From contig JAJYYA010000038.1 in the NCBI GenBank assembly GCA_021801345.1, forward strand, positions 1 through 64,000: a DNA stretch of 64,000 nucleotides, in the 5' to 3' direction. Shown here one piece after another: positions 40,308 to 48,968 of this stretch (the first letter of the stretch is position 1; the number at the start of each line of letters is the position of its first letter). The position numbers and the translations under genes are program-made. The DNA comes from Nitrospirota bacterium (GTDB lineage Bacteria; Nitrospirota; Leptospirillia; Leptospirillales; Leptospirillaceae). Under the pieces are notes generated by a model, which was not told the origin of the DNA, made no database searches, and saw only the letters and a list, made by a program, of their open reading frames with translations.

Positions 40308-42893
40308 ACGGCTGCCATAAAAAAGAGCAAAGGCAGGCCGTCCCCTCCCCCATGGGCGGGCGACCTTCCGGAGCGCACCCTTTTTCTCATGGACGGGTTC
40401 GGCTATATCTTTCGCGCCTACTATAGTCGGGTCAGCTTTGTGACCCGAGAGGGGATCGCGACAGGCGCCTTTACCGTCTTCGGGAACATGTTGCTCTCAC
40501 TACTCGGGACCTTTCGCCCGCGCTATCTGGCGGTCATCTTCGAAAGCCGCACGGGAAACGTCCGTTCGGAAATCCTGCCTGAAATCAAGGCCAACAGAAC
40601 CCCTCCTCCCGAGGATCTCGTAAGCCAGATTCCCCTGATCGAATCCCTTATTTCGGGTCTTGGCATCCCGGTTCTTTCAACCGACGGCTATGAGGCGGAC
40701 GACACGATCGCCGCCCTTTCCCGGGGGTGGCTTGCCCAAGATCCCGCGGCCCGGGTTCTTGTCATGTCGGGAGACAAGGATCTTCTGGCACTCGTCTCCG
40801 ACCGTCTGGGCGTCTACGATCCCATGACCCAGAAGCTCTATGGTCCGGCCGAGGTCCGGGAAAAATGGGGGGTGGACCCCGATCAGATCTCCGATCTTCT
40901 GGCCCTGACGGGGGACGGGGTGGACAATATTGGCGGCGTTCCGGGAATCGGCCCGAAAACGGCGGCGACTCTGCTTGCCGGGGGGCTTCATATTGAGGAT
41001 CTGGTGACACGCATCGAGTCGGTGCAACCGGAAAAGCTTCGCCCAAAGATCCTGGAGCACCGGGATCTGATCCTCCGGAACAAGAGCGTGACCGTTCTTC
41101 ACGACAGGATCGGAGTCGATGCCCGTCCTGAGGCCCTGGCGCTGGGGACACCCCGTCTTGCCGAGCTCAGAACGCTTGCGCGGCGTCTTGAGGCGGCGAC
41201 GCTTCTCTCGAGAATCGAGGCTCTGGCCCAAAATGGAGAGAGCGAAGAGTCCTCTGAAGGAGGGGGACGGGAGGGATCGGAAGGGGTTTTTCTTCCTGCC
41301 CTGCCGGGTGTCGTCTCCGATCCCGTGGCCGGAGACGGTCTCTGGGACGGGACCGCATGGAAGCCCCTCCCCTCGGGCGATCTCTGTCGTGCTCTTTCGG
41401 AGGTGGAGTGGAAGGACCAAAACTACTGGACCACAAGCCTCACATCCCTTTTGAGAGCCTGCTCTTCCGTTTCCACAGACTCCTTCGTCCTGCCCTCCTT
41501 CGACATGGAGCTCGCCGGATACCTCGTCGATCCTGGCCGCCGGGACTACAGGCTCTCCGATCTCCGCGGGCAGTTTTTTCTCTCCGACCCTCTTTGCGAA
41601 GGACGATCCTCTCTCCCCCAGATCGAGGGCCTGCTTCGACGGCTCGAGGAGGAGGTGGAAAGGTTGGGGGTGGGGGAGCTTCTCCGGACGGTCGAGATCC
41701 CGGTCGCACGCATCCTCGTCGATATGGAGAAGGCGGGAATCCCGGTCGATCTCGGGCGGATCGCCAGGGCCAAAGAGACGATCGAGGAGAAGATCAGAGA
41801 GCTCGAATCGGAGATTACCCGGGAGGCGGGCCAGAGCTTTTCGATCCTCTCTCCCAAACAGGTCGGGGAGATCCTCTACGGAAAGCTGGGGCTGCCCCCT
41901 CCCCGTCGGACCGGAAAGGGAACGGGAGCCCCCTCTACCGACGAGGAGGCGCTCGAAGCGCTCGCCCCGCTCCACCCCCTTCCTCGACTCATTCTCTCCT
42001 TTCGTCAGCTCCGAAAGTTTTTATCGACCTACCTTCTTCCGATGGAGGAGGGGAGGGAGGCCGATGGGCGTCTGCACGGACAGTTTAACCAGACGGTGGC
42101 TGCGACCGGCCGGCTTTCCTCTTCCCGCCCCAACTTGCAGAACATTCCTGCCAGGACCGAACTTGGCCGGCTCGTCCGGAGATGTTTTGTGGCGAATCCC
42201 GGGTCGCTCTTAATGTCAGCCGACTACTCCCAGGTCGAGCTCCGTCTTTTGGCACACCTCTCACAAGATCCTTTTCTTCTCGACGCCTTTACCCGGGGGG
42301 ACGATATTCACGCGCGAACCGCGGCACTCCTCTTTGGAGAGCCGGTCACCGCCGAGTCGCGTCGCCGGGCCAAGACGATCAACTTCGGGATCCTCTACGG
42401 AATGTCCGCCTTCAGTCTCTCCCAGGATCTGGGGGTCGAGCAGTCTACGGCTCAGGAGATTATCGACCGGTATTTTTCCGTTGTGGCGGGTGTTCGGCCC
42501 TATTTCGAAAGGGTCCGGGAGGAGGCGAAGAGGACGGGACGGATCCGGACCATTCTCGGGCGAATCCGTCCTATTCCCGAGATCCGGGCCGAAAACAGAA
42601 ATCTTCGGGAGTATGGGGAGAGAATGGCGGTCAACTCGGTTTTGCAGGGGTCGGCCGCCGATCTCGTCAAGAAGGCGATGGTCGACCTTGTTCGGAGACT
42701 TTCCTCATCGGTTGCCCGATCCCGCCTACTCCTCCAGGTCCACGACGAACTGTTGCTCGAAGTTCCGGAAAATGAGGCCGAACAGATCGCAGCCCTCGTC
42801 AGGGAGACGATGGAAGAGGCGATCCGGATATCGGTTCCCCTGCCTGTTTCGATCGGACGGGGAACCGACTGGGTTGAGGCTCATCCGGTTTGA
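40308..42893 (+). CDS. polA: DNA polymerase I (start possibly ACG)
   Basis: About 861 residues if started at the ACG at 40308, which has AAAGGA eight bases upstream and reads MAAIKKSKGR. The first in-frame ATG (40389) would begin inside the first beta strand at MDGFGY and remove the RTLFL needed before the catalytic Asp. N-terminal 5'-3' exonuclease domain (EADDTIAALS, GDKDLLAL, TGDGVDNIGGVPGIGPKTA), a short region where the 3'-5' exonuclease catalytic acids are not seen, then polymerase motifs A (MSADYSQVELRLLAHLS), B (RRRAKTINFGILYGMS) and C (LLLQVHDELLLEV). It probably lacks proofreading, like Taq. A terminator upstream shows it is transcribed separately from ilvE. Confidence 0.93.
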   Translation, partial: TAAIKKSKGRPSPPPWAGDLPERTLFLMDGFGYIFRAYYSRVSFVTREGIATGAFTVFGNMLLSLLGTFRPRYLAVIFESRTGNVRSEILPEIKANRTPPPEDLVSQIPLIESLISGLGIPVLSTDGYEADDTIAALSRGWLAQDPAARVLVMSGDKDLLALVSDRLGVYDPMTQKLYGPAEVREKWGVDPDQISDLLALTGDGVDNIGGVPGIGPKTAATLLAGGLHIEDLVTRIESVQPEKLRPKILEHRDLILRNKSVTVLHDRIGVDARPEALALGTPRLAELRTLARRLEAATLLSRIEALAQNGESEESSEGGGREGSEGVFLPALPGVVSDPVAGDGLWDGTAWKPLPSGDLCRALSEVEWKDQNYWTTSLTSLLRACSSVSTDSFVLPSFDMELAGYLVDPGRRDYRLSDLRGQFFLSDPLCEGRSSLPQIEGLLRRLEEEVERLGVGELLRTVEIPVARILVDMEKAGIPVDLGRIARAKETIEEKIRELESEITREAGQSFSILSPKQVGEILYGKLGLPPPRRTGKGTGAPSTDEEALEALAPLHPLPRLILSFRQLRKFLSTYLLPMEEGREADGRLHGQFNQTVAATGRLSSSRPNLQNIPARTELGRLVRRCFVANPGSLLMSADYSQVELRLLAHLSQDPFLLDAFTRGDDIHARTAALLFGEPVTAESRRRAKTINFGILYGMSAFSLSQDLGVEQSTAQEIIDRYFSVVAGVRPYFERVREEAKRTGRIRTILGRIRPIPEIRAENRNLREYGERMAVNSVLQGSAADLVKKAMVDLVRRLSSSVARSRLLLQVHDELLLEVPENEAEQIAALVRETMEEAIRISVPLPVSIGRGTDWVEAHPV

Positions 42894-42919
42894 CTACTTT
42901 AATAAGGAGACCCCTCTAA

Positions 42920-43618
42920 ATGAATACCCGTCCCATTCTCGACAATATGAACCTCCCCCTCCTCGGGATGGCGCTGGCAACACTTCTTCTGGCCTTCCTG
43001 TTTGCGGCATTCGGAACGGCCTATGTTCTTCGTCGGGCCCGGGAGACGGTCCAGGAACCCAAAATACGATTCTGGGCCAAGGCCGGTTGGGCGGCATTCG
43101 GCATCTATGCCCTTCTTTATATGGGCTATTTTTACAAGAAGGCCCAGCCCGTGGTGATCGCCTACCCCTTTACGGCCGGAGACAAGGCGCTGGCCTCAGG
43201 CGACTACCGGGGAGCGCTCGACGACTACAAAAAGGTCATTGCGGCCTATCCGAATCTTGGAATGGCGCACTACAAGCTCGGGATGCTTCTTCGGGTCGTC
43301 AAGCAGGTCGATGGCTCCATCCATGAACTCAAGGAGGCGATCCGGCTCGATCCGAACCTGGCTCCCGCCTACTTCGCGCTCGGTTCGATTCTCTGGACGC
43401 AGGGGACGGCAATGGACGCGGAGCCCTACTTCGAGAAAGGGTTGACGATCGAACCCAAAACGCCTCAGCGCGCCTTTTTTCAGGAAATCATCGACCGGGC
43501 AAAAAAGGAGCGGGCGGGTCTCGTGAAGCCCGGATCGTCAGGACGCCCTCATCTTTCCCCCGGGGCTCCGGGGGGAATGCCCCCCCCAGCGGCCTCCCAG
43601 CCCGGAGGGGCCCCCTAA
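42920..43618 (+). CDS. Membrane-anchored TPR protein
   Basis: 232 residues with TAAGGAG upstream. Two N-terminal transmembrane helices (about 14-36 and 55-70), then two or three TPR repeats (ALASGDYRGALDDYKKVIAAYP, MAHYKLGMLLRVV, PAYFALGSILWTQG) and a Pro/Gly-rich tail. No specific family recognised; likely a scaffold on the inner membrane. It lies between polA and coaE on the same strand. Confidence 0.75.
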   Translation: MNTRPILDNMNLPLLGMALATLLLAFLFAAFGTAYVLRRARETVQEPKIRFWAKAGWAAFGIYALLYMGYFYKKAQPVVIAYPFTAGDKALASGDYRGALDDYKKVIAAYPNLGMAHYKLGMLLRVVKQVDGSIHELKEAIRLDPNLAPAYFALGSILWTQGTAMDAEPYFEKGLTIEPKTPQRAFFQEIIDRAKKERAGLVKPGSSGRPHLSPGAPGGMPPPAASQPGGAP

Positions 43619-43619
43619 G

Positions 43620-44048
43620 ATGCCGGCAAGAACCCGCATAACGCTTCTGATGTTTGCTCTCCCGGGGCTCCTAGACGAATACTGGCTCGGGAACCGGTTT
43701 CTGGACCTTCCTCCGTCCCTTCGCCATCCGGCGCTTCTGGTCGTGGAGCTCCCCATGCTCGCCCTTCTGGCTCTTCTGGTGGCCTGGAGCGTGACATCGC
43801 GGAGGATGACGGAGAGGGGAGCTCTGGGGCTCTTTGCCGCCGCCCTTCTTATGGGGGGAGGCGGACTCCTTCGCCTTCTTCTCGTCCTTGCCGCGCCCGA
43901 GGACGATCCTCTCCTCAAGCCCCACCTCTTCGAGGTAGGAGGGCTGGTCTTTGCGGCGATGATGGTGGGGATCGAAGGACAGGCGGCGCGCCGTTACTTT
44001 GAAAAGCTGCGACAGGCTCGGGAAGGGGGCAGGGGGACCTCCCGGTGA
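43620..44048 (+). CDS. Small multi-pass membrane protein
   Basis: 142 residues beginning right after the TPR gene. Three to four hydrophobic helices (about 5-20, 38-60, 66-90, 100-118), an acidic APEDDP loop and a basic C-terminus. No family recognised. The stop overlaps the coaE GTG start. Confidence 0.7.
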   Translation: MPARTRITLLMFALPGLLDEYWLGNRFLDLPPSLRHPALLVVELPMLALLALLVAWSVTSRRMTERGALGLFAAALLMGGGGLLRLLLVLAAPEDDPLLKPHLFEVGGLVFAAMMVGIEGQAARRYFEKLRQAREGGRGTSR

Positions 44049-44659
44049 CGCTCCTGGGGCTTACCGGGGGGATCGCCTCGGGGAAGTCCTTTGTGGGACG
44101 CCGTCTGGCCGCGCGAGGCATCCCGGTCATCGATGCCGACAACTTGGCGCGGGAGGCCGTGAAACCAGGGTCGGAAGGTTTTGCCGAGGTGGCTCGACAA
44201 TTTCCCGAGGTGATCCGAAACGGGGAGATCGATCGCCAGATGCTCGGGAGGATTGTCTTTGCCGATCAAACGAGGCTCTCCGAGCTCGAGGGGATCGTCC
44301 ATCCACGGGTTAGGGAGTTTTTTCTTCGGGAAAAGGCCTGCCACGGAAGCGCGCCTCTTGTCGTCTACGAGGTCCCGCTTCTCTTCGAGCGAGGGATAGA
44401 CTCCGACATGGACAGGGTCCTCGTAGTGGATGTGCCGGAGTCTCTCCAGCTCGAACGGCTCTTGAATCGGGCGGGCATGACGGCCGAGGAGGCCCGGCGG
44501 AGGATATCTGCCCAGATGGGACGAAAGGAACGGCTGTCCCGGGCGGATGTGATCATTTCGGGTGCGCTGTCCGAAGAGGAAACAGACAGGGCGCTTTCCC
44601 GGATTCTTTTGGAGATCCTTTCCACCCACGCCACACCCCAGAAGGAGGATCATTTATGA
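44045..44659 (+). CDS. coaE: Dephospho-CoA kinase
   Basis: 204 residues; GTG start overlapping the previous TGA. P-loop LTGGIASGKSFV, IDADNLAREAV, HPRVREFF and the VYEVPLLFERG lid motif mark CoaE, which adds the final phosphate to make CoA. The stop overlaps galU (ATGA). Confidence 0.96.
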   Translation: MTLLGLTGGIASGKSFVGRRLAARGIPVIDADNLAREAVKPGSEGFAEVARQFPEVIRNGEIDRQMLGRIVFADQTRLSELEGIVHPRVREFFLREKACHGSAPLVVYEVPLLFERGIDSDMDRVLVVDVPESLQLERLLNRAGMTAEEARRRISAQMGRKERLSRADVIISGALSEEETDRALSRILLEILSTHATPQKEDHL

Positions 44660-45546
44660 AGGATGTAAGAAAGGCGGTCTTTCCCCTGGCGGGACACGGG
44701 ACCCGTTTTCTGCCGATGACCAAGGCCTCCCCCAAGGAGATGCTCCCCCTCGTCGACAAGCCGGTTGTCCAATATGCGGTCGAGGAGGCTGTCGCCTCCG
44801 GCATCGGGCAGATCGTCATGGTCACAGGTCGGGGCAAGCGGGCCATCGAGGATCACTTCGACATCTCCTACGAACTTGAGGATATCCTCAGGGAAAAAGG
44901 AAAGACAGCACTGCTCGAGGCCGTCCGCAGGATCTCCTTCATGGCCGAGGTGGTCTATACCCGACAGAAGGAGTCCCTGGGGCTGGGACATGCGGTGCTT
45001 TGCGCAAGGAATCTTGTTGGGGAGGAGCCGTTTGCGGTCTCTCTGGCCGACGAGGTGATCGATGGTCCCGACCCGGCTCTTGCCCAGCTTCTCAAGGTGG
45101 CCCGGGAGTTTGATGCTCCGGTGATCGGTGTGCAGGAGGTTCCCGAAGGGGAGGTCTCCCATTACGGGATCATTCGGGGGGAACGCGTCAGGGAAGGACT
45201 CTTTCTTGTCGAATCCCTCGTGGAAAAGCCCCGGCCGGAGGTTGCCCCGAGCCGCTGGGCCGTGATCGGCCGTTACATTCTTCCGCCGGAGATCTTCCCT
45301 ATCCTGGAAAACCAAAGTCCAGGCGTGGGGGGGGAGATTCAGCTGACCGATGCTCTCGTGACCCTAGCCTCCCGCCGCCCCCTGTATGCCGTCAAGATCG
45401 ACGGGCGGAGATACGACACGGGGGACAAGGCGGGCTTCTTGCGGGCGACCGTCCAGTTCGGACTCAAAAATCCGGAACTTGGGCCCGCCTTCCGTCGCTT
45501 TCTTCGGGAGGTGCTCGACCATCCTGAGGAAGGTCTTCGGGGGTGA
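44656..45546 (+). CDS. galU: UTP-glucose-1-phosphate uridylyltransferase
   Basis: 296 residues. KAVFPLAGHGTRFLPMTKASPKEMLPLVDKP at the start (split here) is the NDP-sugar pyrophosphorylase signature, followed by VTGRGKRAIEDHFD, SLGLGHAVLCAR, LADEVID and GEIQLTDAL. Makes UDP-glucose for LPS, capsule or cellulose-type polysaccharide. Four-base overlaps with both neighbours indicate a tight operon (coaE-galU-thiL). Confidence 0.97.
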   Translation: MKDVRKAVFPLAGHGTRFLPMTKASPKEMLPLVDKPVVQYAVEEAVASGIGQIVMVTGRGKRAIEDHFDISYELEDILREKGKTALLEAVRRISFMAEVVYTRQKESLGLGHAVLCARNLVGEEPFAVSLADEVIDGPDPALAQLLKVAREFDAPVIGVQEVPEGEVSHYGIIRGERVREGLFLVESLVEKPRPEVAPSRWAVIGRYILPPEIFPILENQSPGVGGEIQLTDALVTLASRRPLYAVKIDGRRYDTGDKAGFLRATVQFGLKNPELGPAFRRFLREVLDHPEEGLRG

Positions 45547-46550
45547 GGGAGCACGACCTGATCGCAGAGCTTCGGGAGATTGTCGGGGCACCCCAGGACA
45601 TCCTCTCCGGCGGGGGGGTCCGGGTGGGGATCGGAGATGATTGTGCGCTTCTTTCCCTTCCCGAGGGAGTCGATCTTCTCGTGACGACCGACAGCCAGCG
45701 AGAAGGCGTTCATTTTCGCCGAGACTGGTTCGATCCAGTCGCGATCGGCCGTCGGCTGGTCACCGTCAACGTGAGCGACGTGGCATCGAAGGGGGGCTCT
45801 CCCGCCTGGGCGGTCGTTGCCGCAGGGCTCCCCGCCGGAATGGATCCGGAGTTTCTCAAGGGTGTCTACCGAGGGATTTCGGAGGCCTCCCGACGCTATG
45901 GAATCACAATTGTCGGTGGAGACATCTCCCGCGATCCGGGAGGCCTGAGTCTTGTGATGACGCTTATGGGAACCACCCCTCGGGGGACCTTTGTCGGAAG
46001 GGGAGGTCTCTCTCCGGGAGATGCCGTCTATCTCCTGGGGCGTCCCGGACGGTCTCGTGCCGGCTACCTCTCCTTGGCAAAAAAGATCGCGACCAGTCCT
46101 CTTGAAACGGCCCGGGAGGCGTTTCGGGAGCCCCGGGCCCTTCTCGGAGAAGGCAAACTTCTGGTCCGCCGTCCGGAGGTGTGCGCCATGACGGATACGT
46201 CCGACGGGCTTGAGCGCTCGCTTACGGAGATGGGAAGGGCTTCGGGAGTTGCGATTGTGGTGGAGGAGATTCCTGTTTCCGCGGAGATTGAGCTCTGGGC
46301 CTCATTTCTTGGCGAAAATCCCGGTGATCTCGTCTGGCAGGGGGGAGAGGACTACGATCTTGTCGTGGGGGTGTCCGAAAGGGAGGAGAAGGCCTTTGTC
46401 AGCTGGGCCCGGGAAGAGCTTTTACGAGACTCTCCCGAGGGGCTGTTCCGGATCGGCCATGCGGTCTCCGAAAAAGAGGCGGTGCTGAATTTCGCAAAAG
46501 GGCTTGAAAGGTTGGCAGACGGGAGGGGGGGATTTGAGCATACCATCTGA
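45543..46550 (+). CDS. thiL: Thiamine-monophosphate kinase
   Basis: 335 residues; GTG start overlapping galU. ThiL/PurM-fold hallmarks: VRVGIGDDCALL, VTVNVSDVASKGGSPAWAV, ITIVGGDISRDPGG, MTDTSDGLERSL and VWQGGEDYDLVV. Phosphorylates TMP to thiamine pyrophosphate, complementing thiG and thiD near 3-6 kb. Its 3' end overlaps the next gene. Confidence 0.95.
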   Translation: MREHDLIAELREIVGAPQDILSGGGVRVGIGDDCALLSLPEGVDLLVTTDSQREGVHFRRDWFDPVAIGRRLVTVNVSDVASKGGSPAWAVVAAGLPAGMDPEFLKGVYRGISEASRRYGITIVGGDISRDPGGLSLVMTLMGTTPRGTFVGRGGLSPGDAVYLLGRPGRSRAGYLSLAKKIATSPLETAREAFREPRALLGEGKLLVRRPEVCAMTDTSDGLERSLTEMGRASGVAIVVEEIPVSAEIELWASFLGENPGDLVWQGGEDYDLVVGVSEREEKAFVSWAREELLRDSPEGLFRIGHAVSEKEAVLNFAKGLERLADGRGGFEHTI

Positions 46551-47037
46551 GGAAAAAAAGGAGCCTTTCCTCGAAAAGGGCGGACCCGGGTGGTGGAAAA
46601 CGAAGGTTCTTCCCCTTTTCGTCGGGTCGCATGACCCGGCTCGGGACTCCCTTTCCTTTGCCGTGGGCGTTGCGTGTGCCTTCCTTCCCCCCTTCGGATT
46701 TCATTCGCTCCTTGTGGCCGGAATCGCCTACCTCTTCCGTCTCTCCCTTCCGATCGGCCTTTTGGGATCCTGGACGAACAACCCCTGGACCTTCGTCCCG
46801 GTCTTTCTTCCCGCCTATTTCGCCGAGGTGAGAATCGGGGAACGGCTCCTTGGCGTAACGGCGCCCATTCCAACCCTGTCCGTCCTGTCGAAGTTGCCTG
46901 AGAGCGTCCTCCTCTCCCAGATCAAACAGGTTCTTGTCCCGTTCTTTCTCGGCTCGGCCGTCGTGGCGGTTTGCGCCTTCCTTCTGACCTTTCCGACAGC
47001 CTACGGCGCCATTCTCTGGCTCAAACGTCCCCGCTGA
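46534..47037 (+). CDS. DUF2062 membrane protein
   Basis: About 167 residues; I prefer the TTG at 46534, which follows GGGAGG, to an earlier in-frame TTG at 46504. Motif SFAVGVACAFLPPFGFHSLLVAGIAYLF (here in parts) and GSWTNNPWTFVPVFLPAYFAEVRIG is the DUF2062 signature. Two or more transmembrane segments. Often near glycosyl or lipid-modifying genes; role unknown. Its stop touches the stop of the convergent OmpA-like gene. Confidence 0.85.
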   Translation: MSIPSEEKKEPFLEKGGPGWWKTKVLPLFVGSHDPARDSLSFAVGVACAFLPPFGFHSLLVAGIAYLFRLSLPIGLLGSWTNNPWTFVPVFLPAYFAEVRIGERLLGVTAPIPTLSVLSKLPESVLLSQIKQVLVPFFLGSAVVAVCAFLLTFPTAYGAILWLKRPR

Positions 47038-47736
47038 TCATTTTTTCACGAAATCGAGCCGGACAGAACGGCTTTGGGAATGGCATAGCGCGCTCTTTTT
47101 CCGGCAGGAGGAAAAAAGCCTGGTCTTTCGGTCTCCCCAGGAGAGAGCCCGAATCTTTTTGGCCGGAACTCCGCGGAAAATAAGGTACCTTTTGACGGAG
47201 AGAGCTCGCCACAGTCCGAGTTTTTTGTTGTAGGCTTCAGATCCCAGCGGATCGGTCGAGCCATGAAGAAGGATCCAGCGGAAGGGCTCCTCCTTTGCCC
47301 GTGCGGCGAATCGATCGATGACGACCTTGTCCCAGTAAGAGAGGCGGGCGCTGTTGAAGGAGAAGTAAACGGTTTTCTGAAGCGAATGACCGGACATTTT
47401 TGCTGGGGACGACGCGACCGGCGGAACCTTCGGACGGCTCGCGGGTTGCAATAGCGGACGGCTTGCAAGTGGGTGCGGCGGCACCTCTGTGTAGATGCGG
47501 TGCTCCGTCTCCCTCCCCGGTTCATGAACAGTCGGCCACTGGGCTCCGGTTCCGTTTCCATTTACGGAAACGCCCGGGAACCCGCGGTCTACGGTGGGAC
47601 CGGGGGCCATCGAGGGGGGAGGAGGGGGAGTTGCGCATCCGGCAAGTGCCAGGGAAAGGACTCCCCCGAAGCCGAAAGAGGCAAGACGCTGCAGGCTGAA
47701 AACCGTCGTTATTTTTGAGGCGATTCTGTGGGTCAC
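47038..47736 (-). CDS. OmpA-like peptidoglycan-associated lipoprotein
   Basis: 232 residues, GTG start with AAGGAG upstream. Lipobox ALAGC, a Pro-rich linker (about 35-110), then an OmpA-like domain (VYFSFNSARLSYWDKVVIDRF, LLHGSTDPLGSEAYNKKLGLWRALSVKRYLI). The usual peptidoglycan-binding Asp/Arg region is present in variant form, so binding is likely but not certain. Adjacent to pal but with its own promoter. Confidence 0.85.
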   Translation of the reverse strand: MTHRIASKITTVFSLQRLASFGFGGVLSLALAGCATPPPPPSMAPGPTVDRGFPGVSVNGNGTGAQWPTVHEPGRETEHRIYTEVPPHPLASRPLLQPASRPKVPPVASSPAKMSGHSLQKTVYFSFNSARLSYWDKVVIDRFAARAKEEPFRWILLHGSTDPLGSEAYNKKLGLWRALSVKRYLIFRGVPAKKIRALSWGDRKTRLFSSCRKKSALCHSQSRSVRLDFVKK

Positions 47737-47799
47737 GAAAGACTCCTTCCCTTTGGCGCTGCGATCTTCCCATGGCGGGTTTCGATGGGCTTTCCGGCA

Positions 47800-47808
47800 A
47801 CTATACCA
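47800..47808 (-). promoter_or_regulatory. Extended -10 promoter for the OmpA-like gene
   Basis: TGGTATAGT on the minus strand (TGN + TATAGT), about 60 bases upstream of the GTG at 47736 and downstream of the pal terminator. Confidence 0.55.
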
Positions 47809-47827
47809 CGATTAAAAAAAAAGAGAC

Positions 47828-47856
47828 AAAAAAAGCGGGCTCCCAAAGGAGCCCGC
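47828..47856 (-). terminator. pal terminator
   Basis: GCGGGCTCC/GGAGCCCGC, 9-base stem with CAAA loop, T-run on the minus strand. Lies just past the pal stop. Confidence 0.85.
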
Positions 47857-47882
47857 CTTTCTTTGTTTCGGTGAAGAAAAGA

Positions 47883-48422
47883 TTACATGGTGATTTTCAT
47901 GAAGTGGGCCACTCGGTTCTTCGACCAGCAGGACTCGTTGTGGTCGGAGCAGACGGAGTAGTTGGGGATCTCCCGCTTGCCGTAGGAGACGATCTTGATC
48001 CGCTTGGCGGAGACGCCGAGCCGGATGAGATAGATCCGGGCCGCCTTGGCGCGCTTCTGTCCGAGGACGATATTGTAGGCATCGGTCCCGCGCTCGTCGG
48101 CATGGCCGGCGATCACGACCTTGACGCTCGGATGGGCCTTGAGGATCGAGGCATCCTTCTTGAGGATCCCGCGGTCTTCGGAAGAAAGAATCGCCTTGTC
48201 GAATCCGAACTGGATATCCTTCTTGAGAGGATCCATCTCGGAGGCCGCCTGGGCAGCGGCTGTTGCGGCACTGTTGTCGGTAGCGGGCGCTGCTGCGGGG
48301 GTGGTTGTGGAAGAGGTTTCGGTTCCGCTTCCGTTGGCTCCGCCGGAAGAGGCGCAACCTGCCAGGCCAAGAACGCCAGCAACAACCAGGGCCAGAACAG
48401 CTTTCGATTGACCGAATTTCAT
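47883..48422 (-). CDS. pal: Peptidoglycan-associated lipoprotein Pal
   Basis: 179 residues. Lipobox GLAGC, Ala/Thr-rich linker, then the OmpA/Pal domain: IQFGFDKAILSSEDRGIL, VVIAGHADERGTDAYNIVLGQKRAKAARIYLIRLGV and IKIVSYGKREIPNYSVCSDHNESCW. The ADERGT...LGxxRA signature is typical for Pal, linking outer membrane and peptidoglycan with Tol proteins (not in this window). Confidence 0.93.
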   Translation of the reverse strand: MKFGQSKAVLALVVAGVLGLAGCASSGGANGSGTETSSTTTPAAAPATDNSAATAAAQAASEMDPLKKDIQFGFDKAILSSEDRGILKKDASILKAHPSVKVVIAGHADERGTDAYNIVLGQKRAKAARIYLIRLGVSAKRIKIVSYGKREIPNYSVCSDHNESCWSKNRVAHFMKITM

Positions 48423-48521
48423 GAGGAGCTCCTTCTTGTCGTTTGACGGTCGCCTTTGCGACCTGTCTTTTTATGTTTTACAGGCGAACGCAACGTTCTG
48501 CCCGGAATTTCTCAAAACCTT

Positions 48522-48968
48522 CTAGCGGATGTGGATCGCCGTCACTACGAGGCTGCCATGAAACCGATGGTAGTTCACGGAGACCTTTTGCCCGGCCTGA
48601 AGCGCGCTCATTCCGACCTTCTTCTTGCCCTTGAAAATGGCTGTCTTGGAGGTGATGTCCCCACCGAAGACAAACTCGTTCTTCTTCCCTGCGTTCTTGA
48701 CGACAACGAGGGTCATGGGCTGTGCGTTCATGTCGATGTCGCGGATCGTGCCAGCCAGTCCGGCAAAGCCTTTCCGGGCCACGTGAGCGTGCTTCTTCAC
48801 GGCCTTCTTCTTCGCCACCTTCTTGGCCGAGGCTTTCTTGGCAGGAGCGGCCGCCTTGGCCGGAGTGGAATCGGCGGCAAGCGCCGAGACGGAAGCGAGC
48901 GGAGACAGTGTCAGGCCCATTGCCGCAAGCAGCATAAGACCCAGAAATCCTTTTGTGAATCCTTTCAT
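48522..48968 (-). CDS. Exported Lys/Ala-rich protein (histone H1-like tail plus beta domain)
   Basis: 148 residues; ATG at 48968 with perfect AGGAGG upstream. Signal peptide to about residue 31 (ending SALAA). A lysine/alanine-rich stretch (about 35-65: AKKASAKKVAKKKAVKKH) resembles histone H1 tails and could bind nucleic acid or acidic polysaccharide. The C-terminal beta-rich domain (GTIRDIDMNAQPMTLVVV ... KVSVNYHRFHGSLVVTAIHI) looks like small DUF5666-type barrels. Function unknown. Confidence 0.75.
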   Translation of the reverse strand: MKGFTKGFLGLMLLAAMGLTLSPLASVSALAADSTPAKAAAPAKKASAKKVAKKKAVKKHAHVARKGFAGLAGTIRDIDMNAQPMTLVVVKNAGKKNEFVFGGDITSKTAIFKGKKKVGMSALQAGQKVSVNYHRFHGSLVVTAIHIR

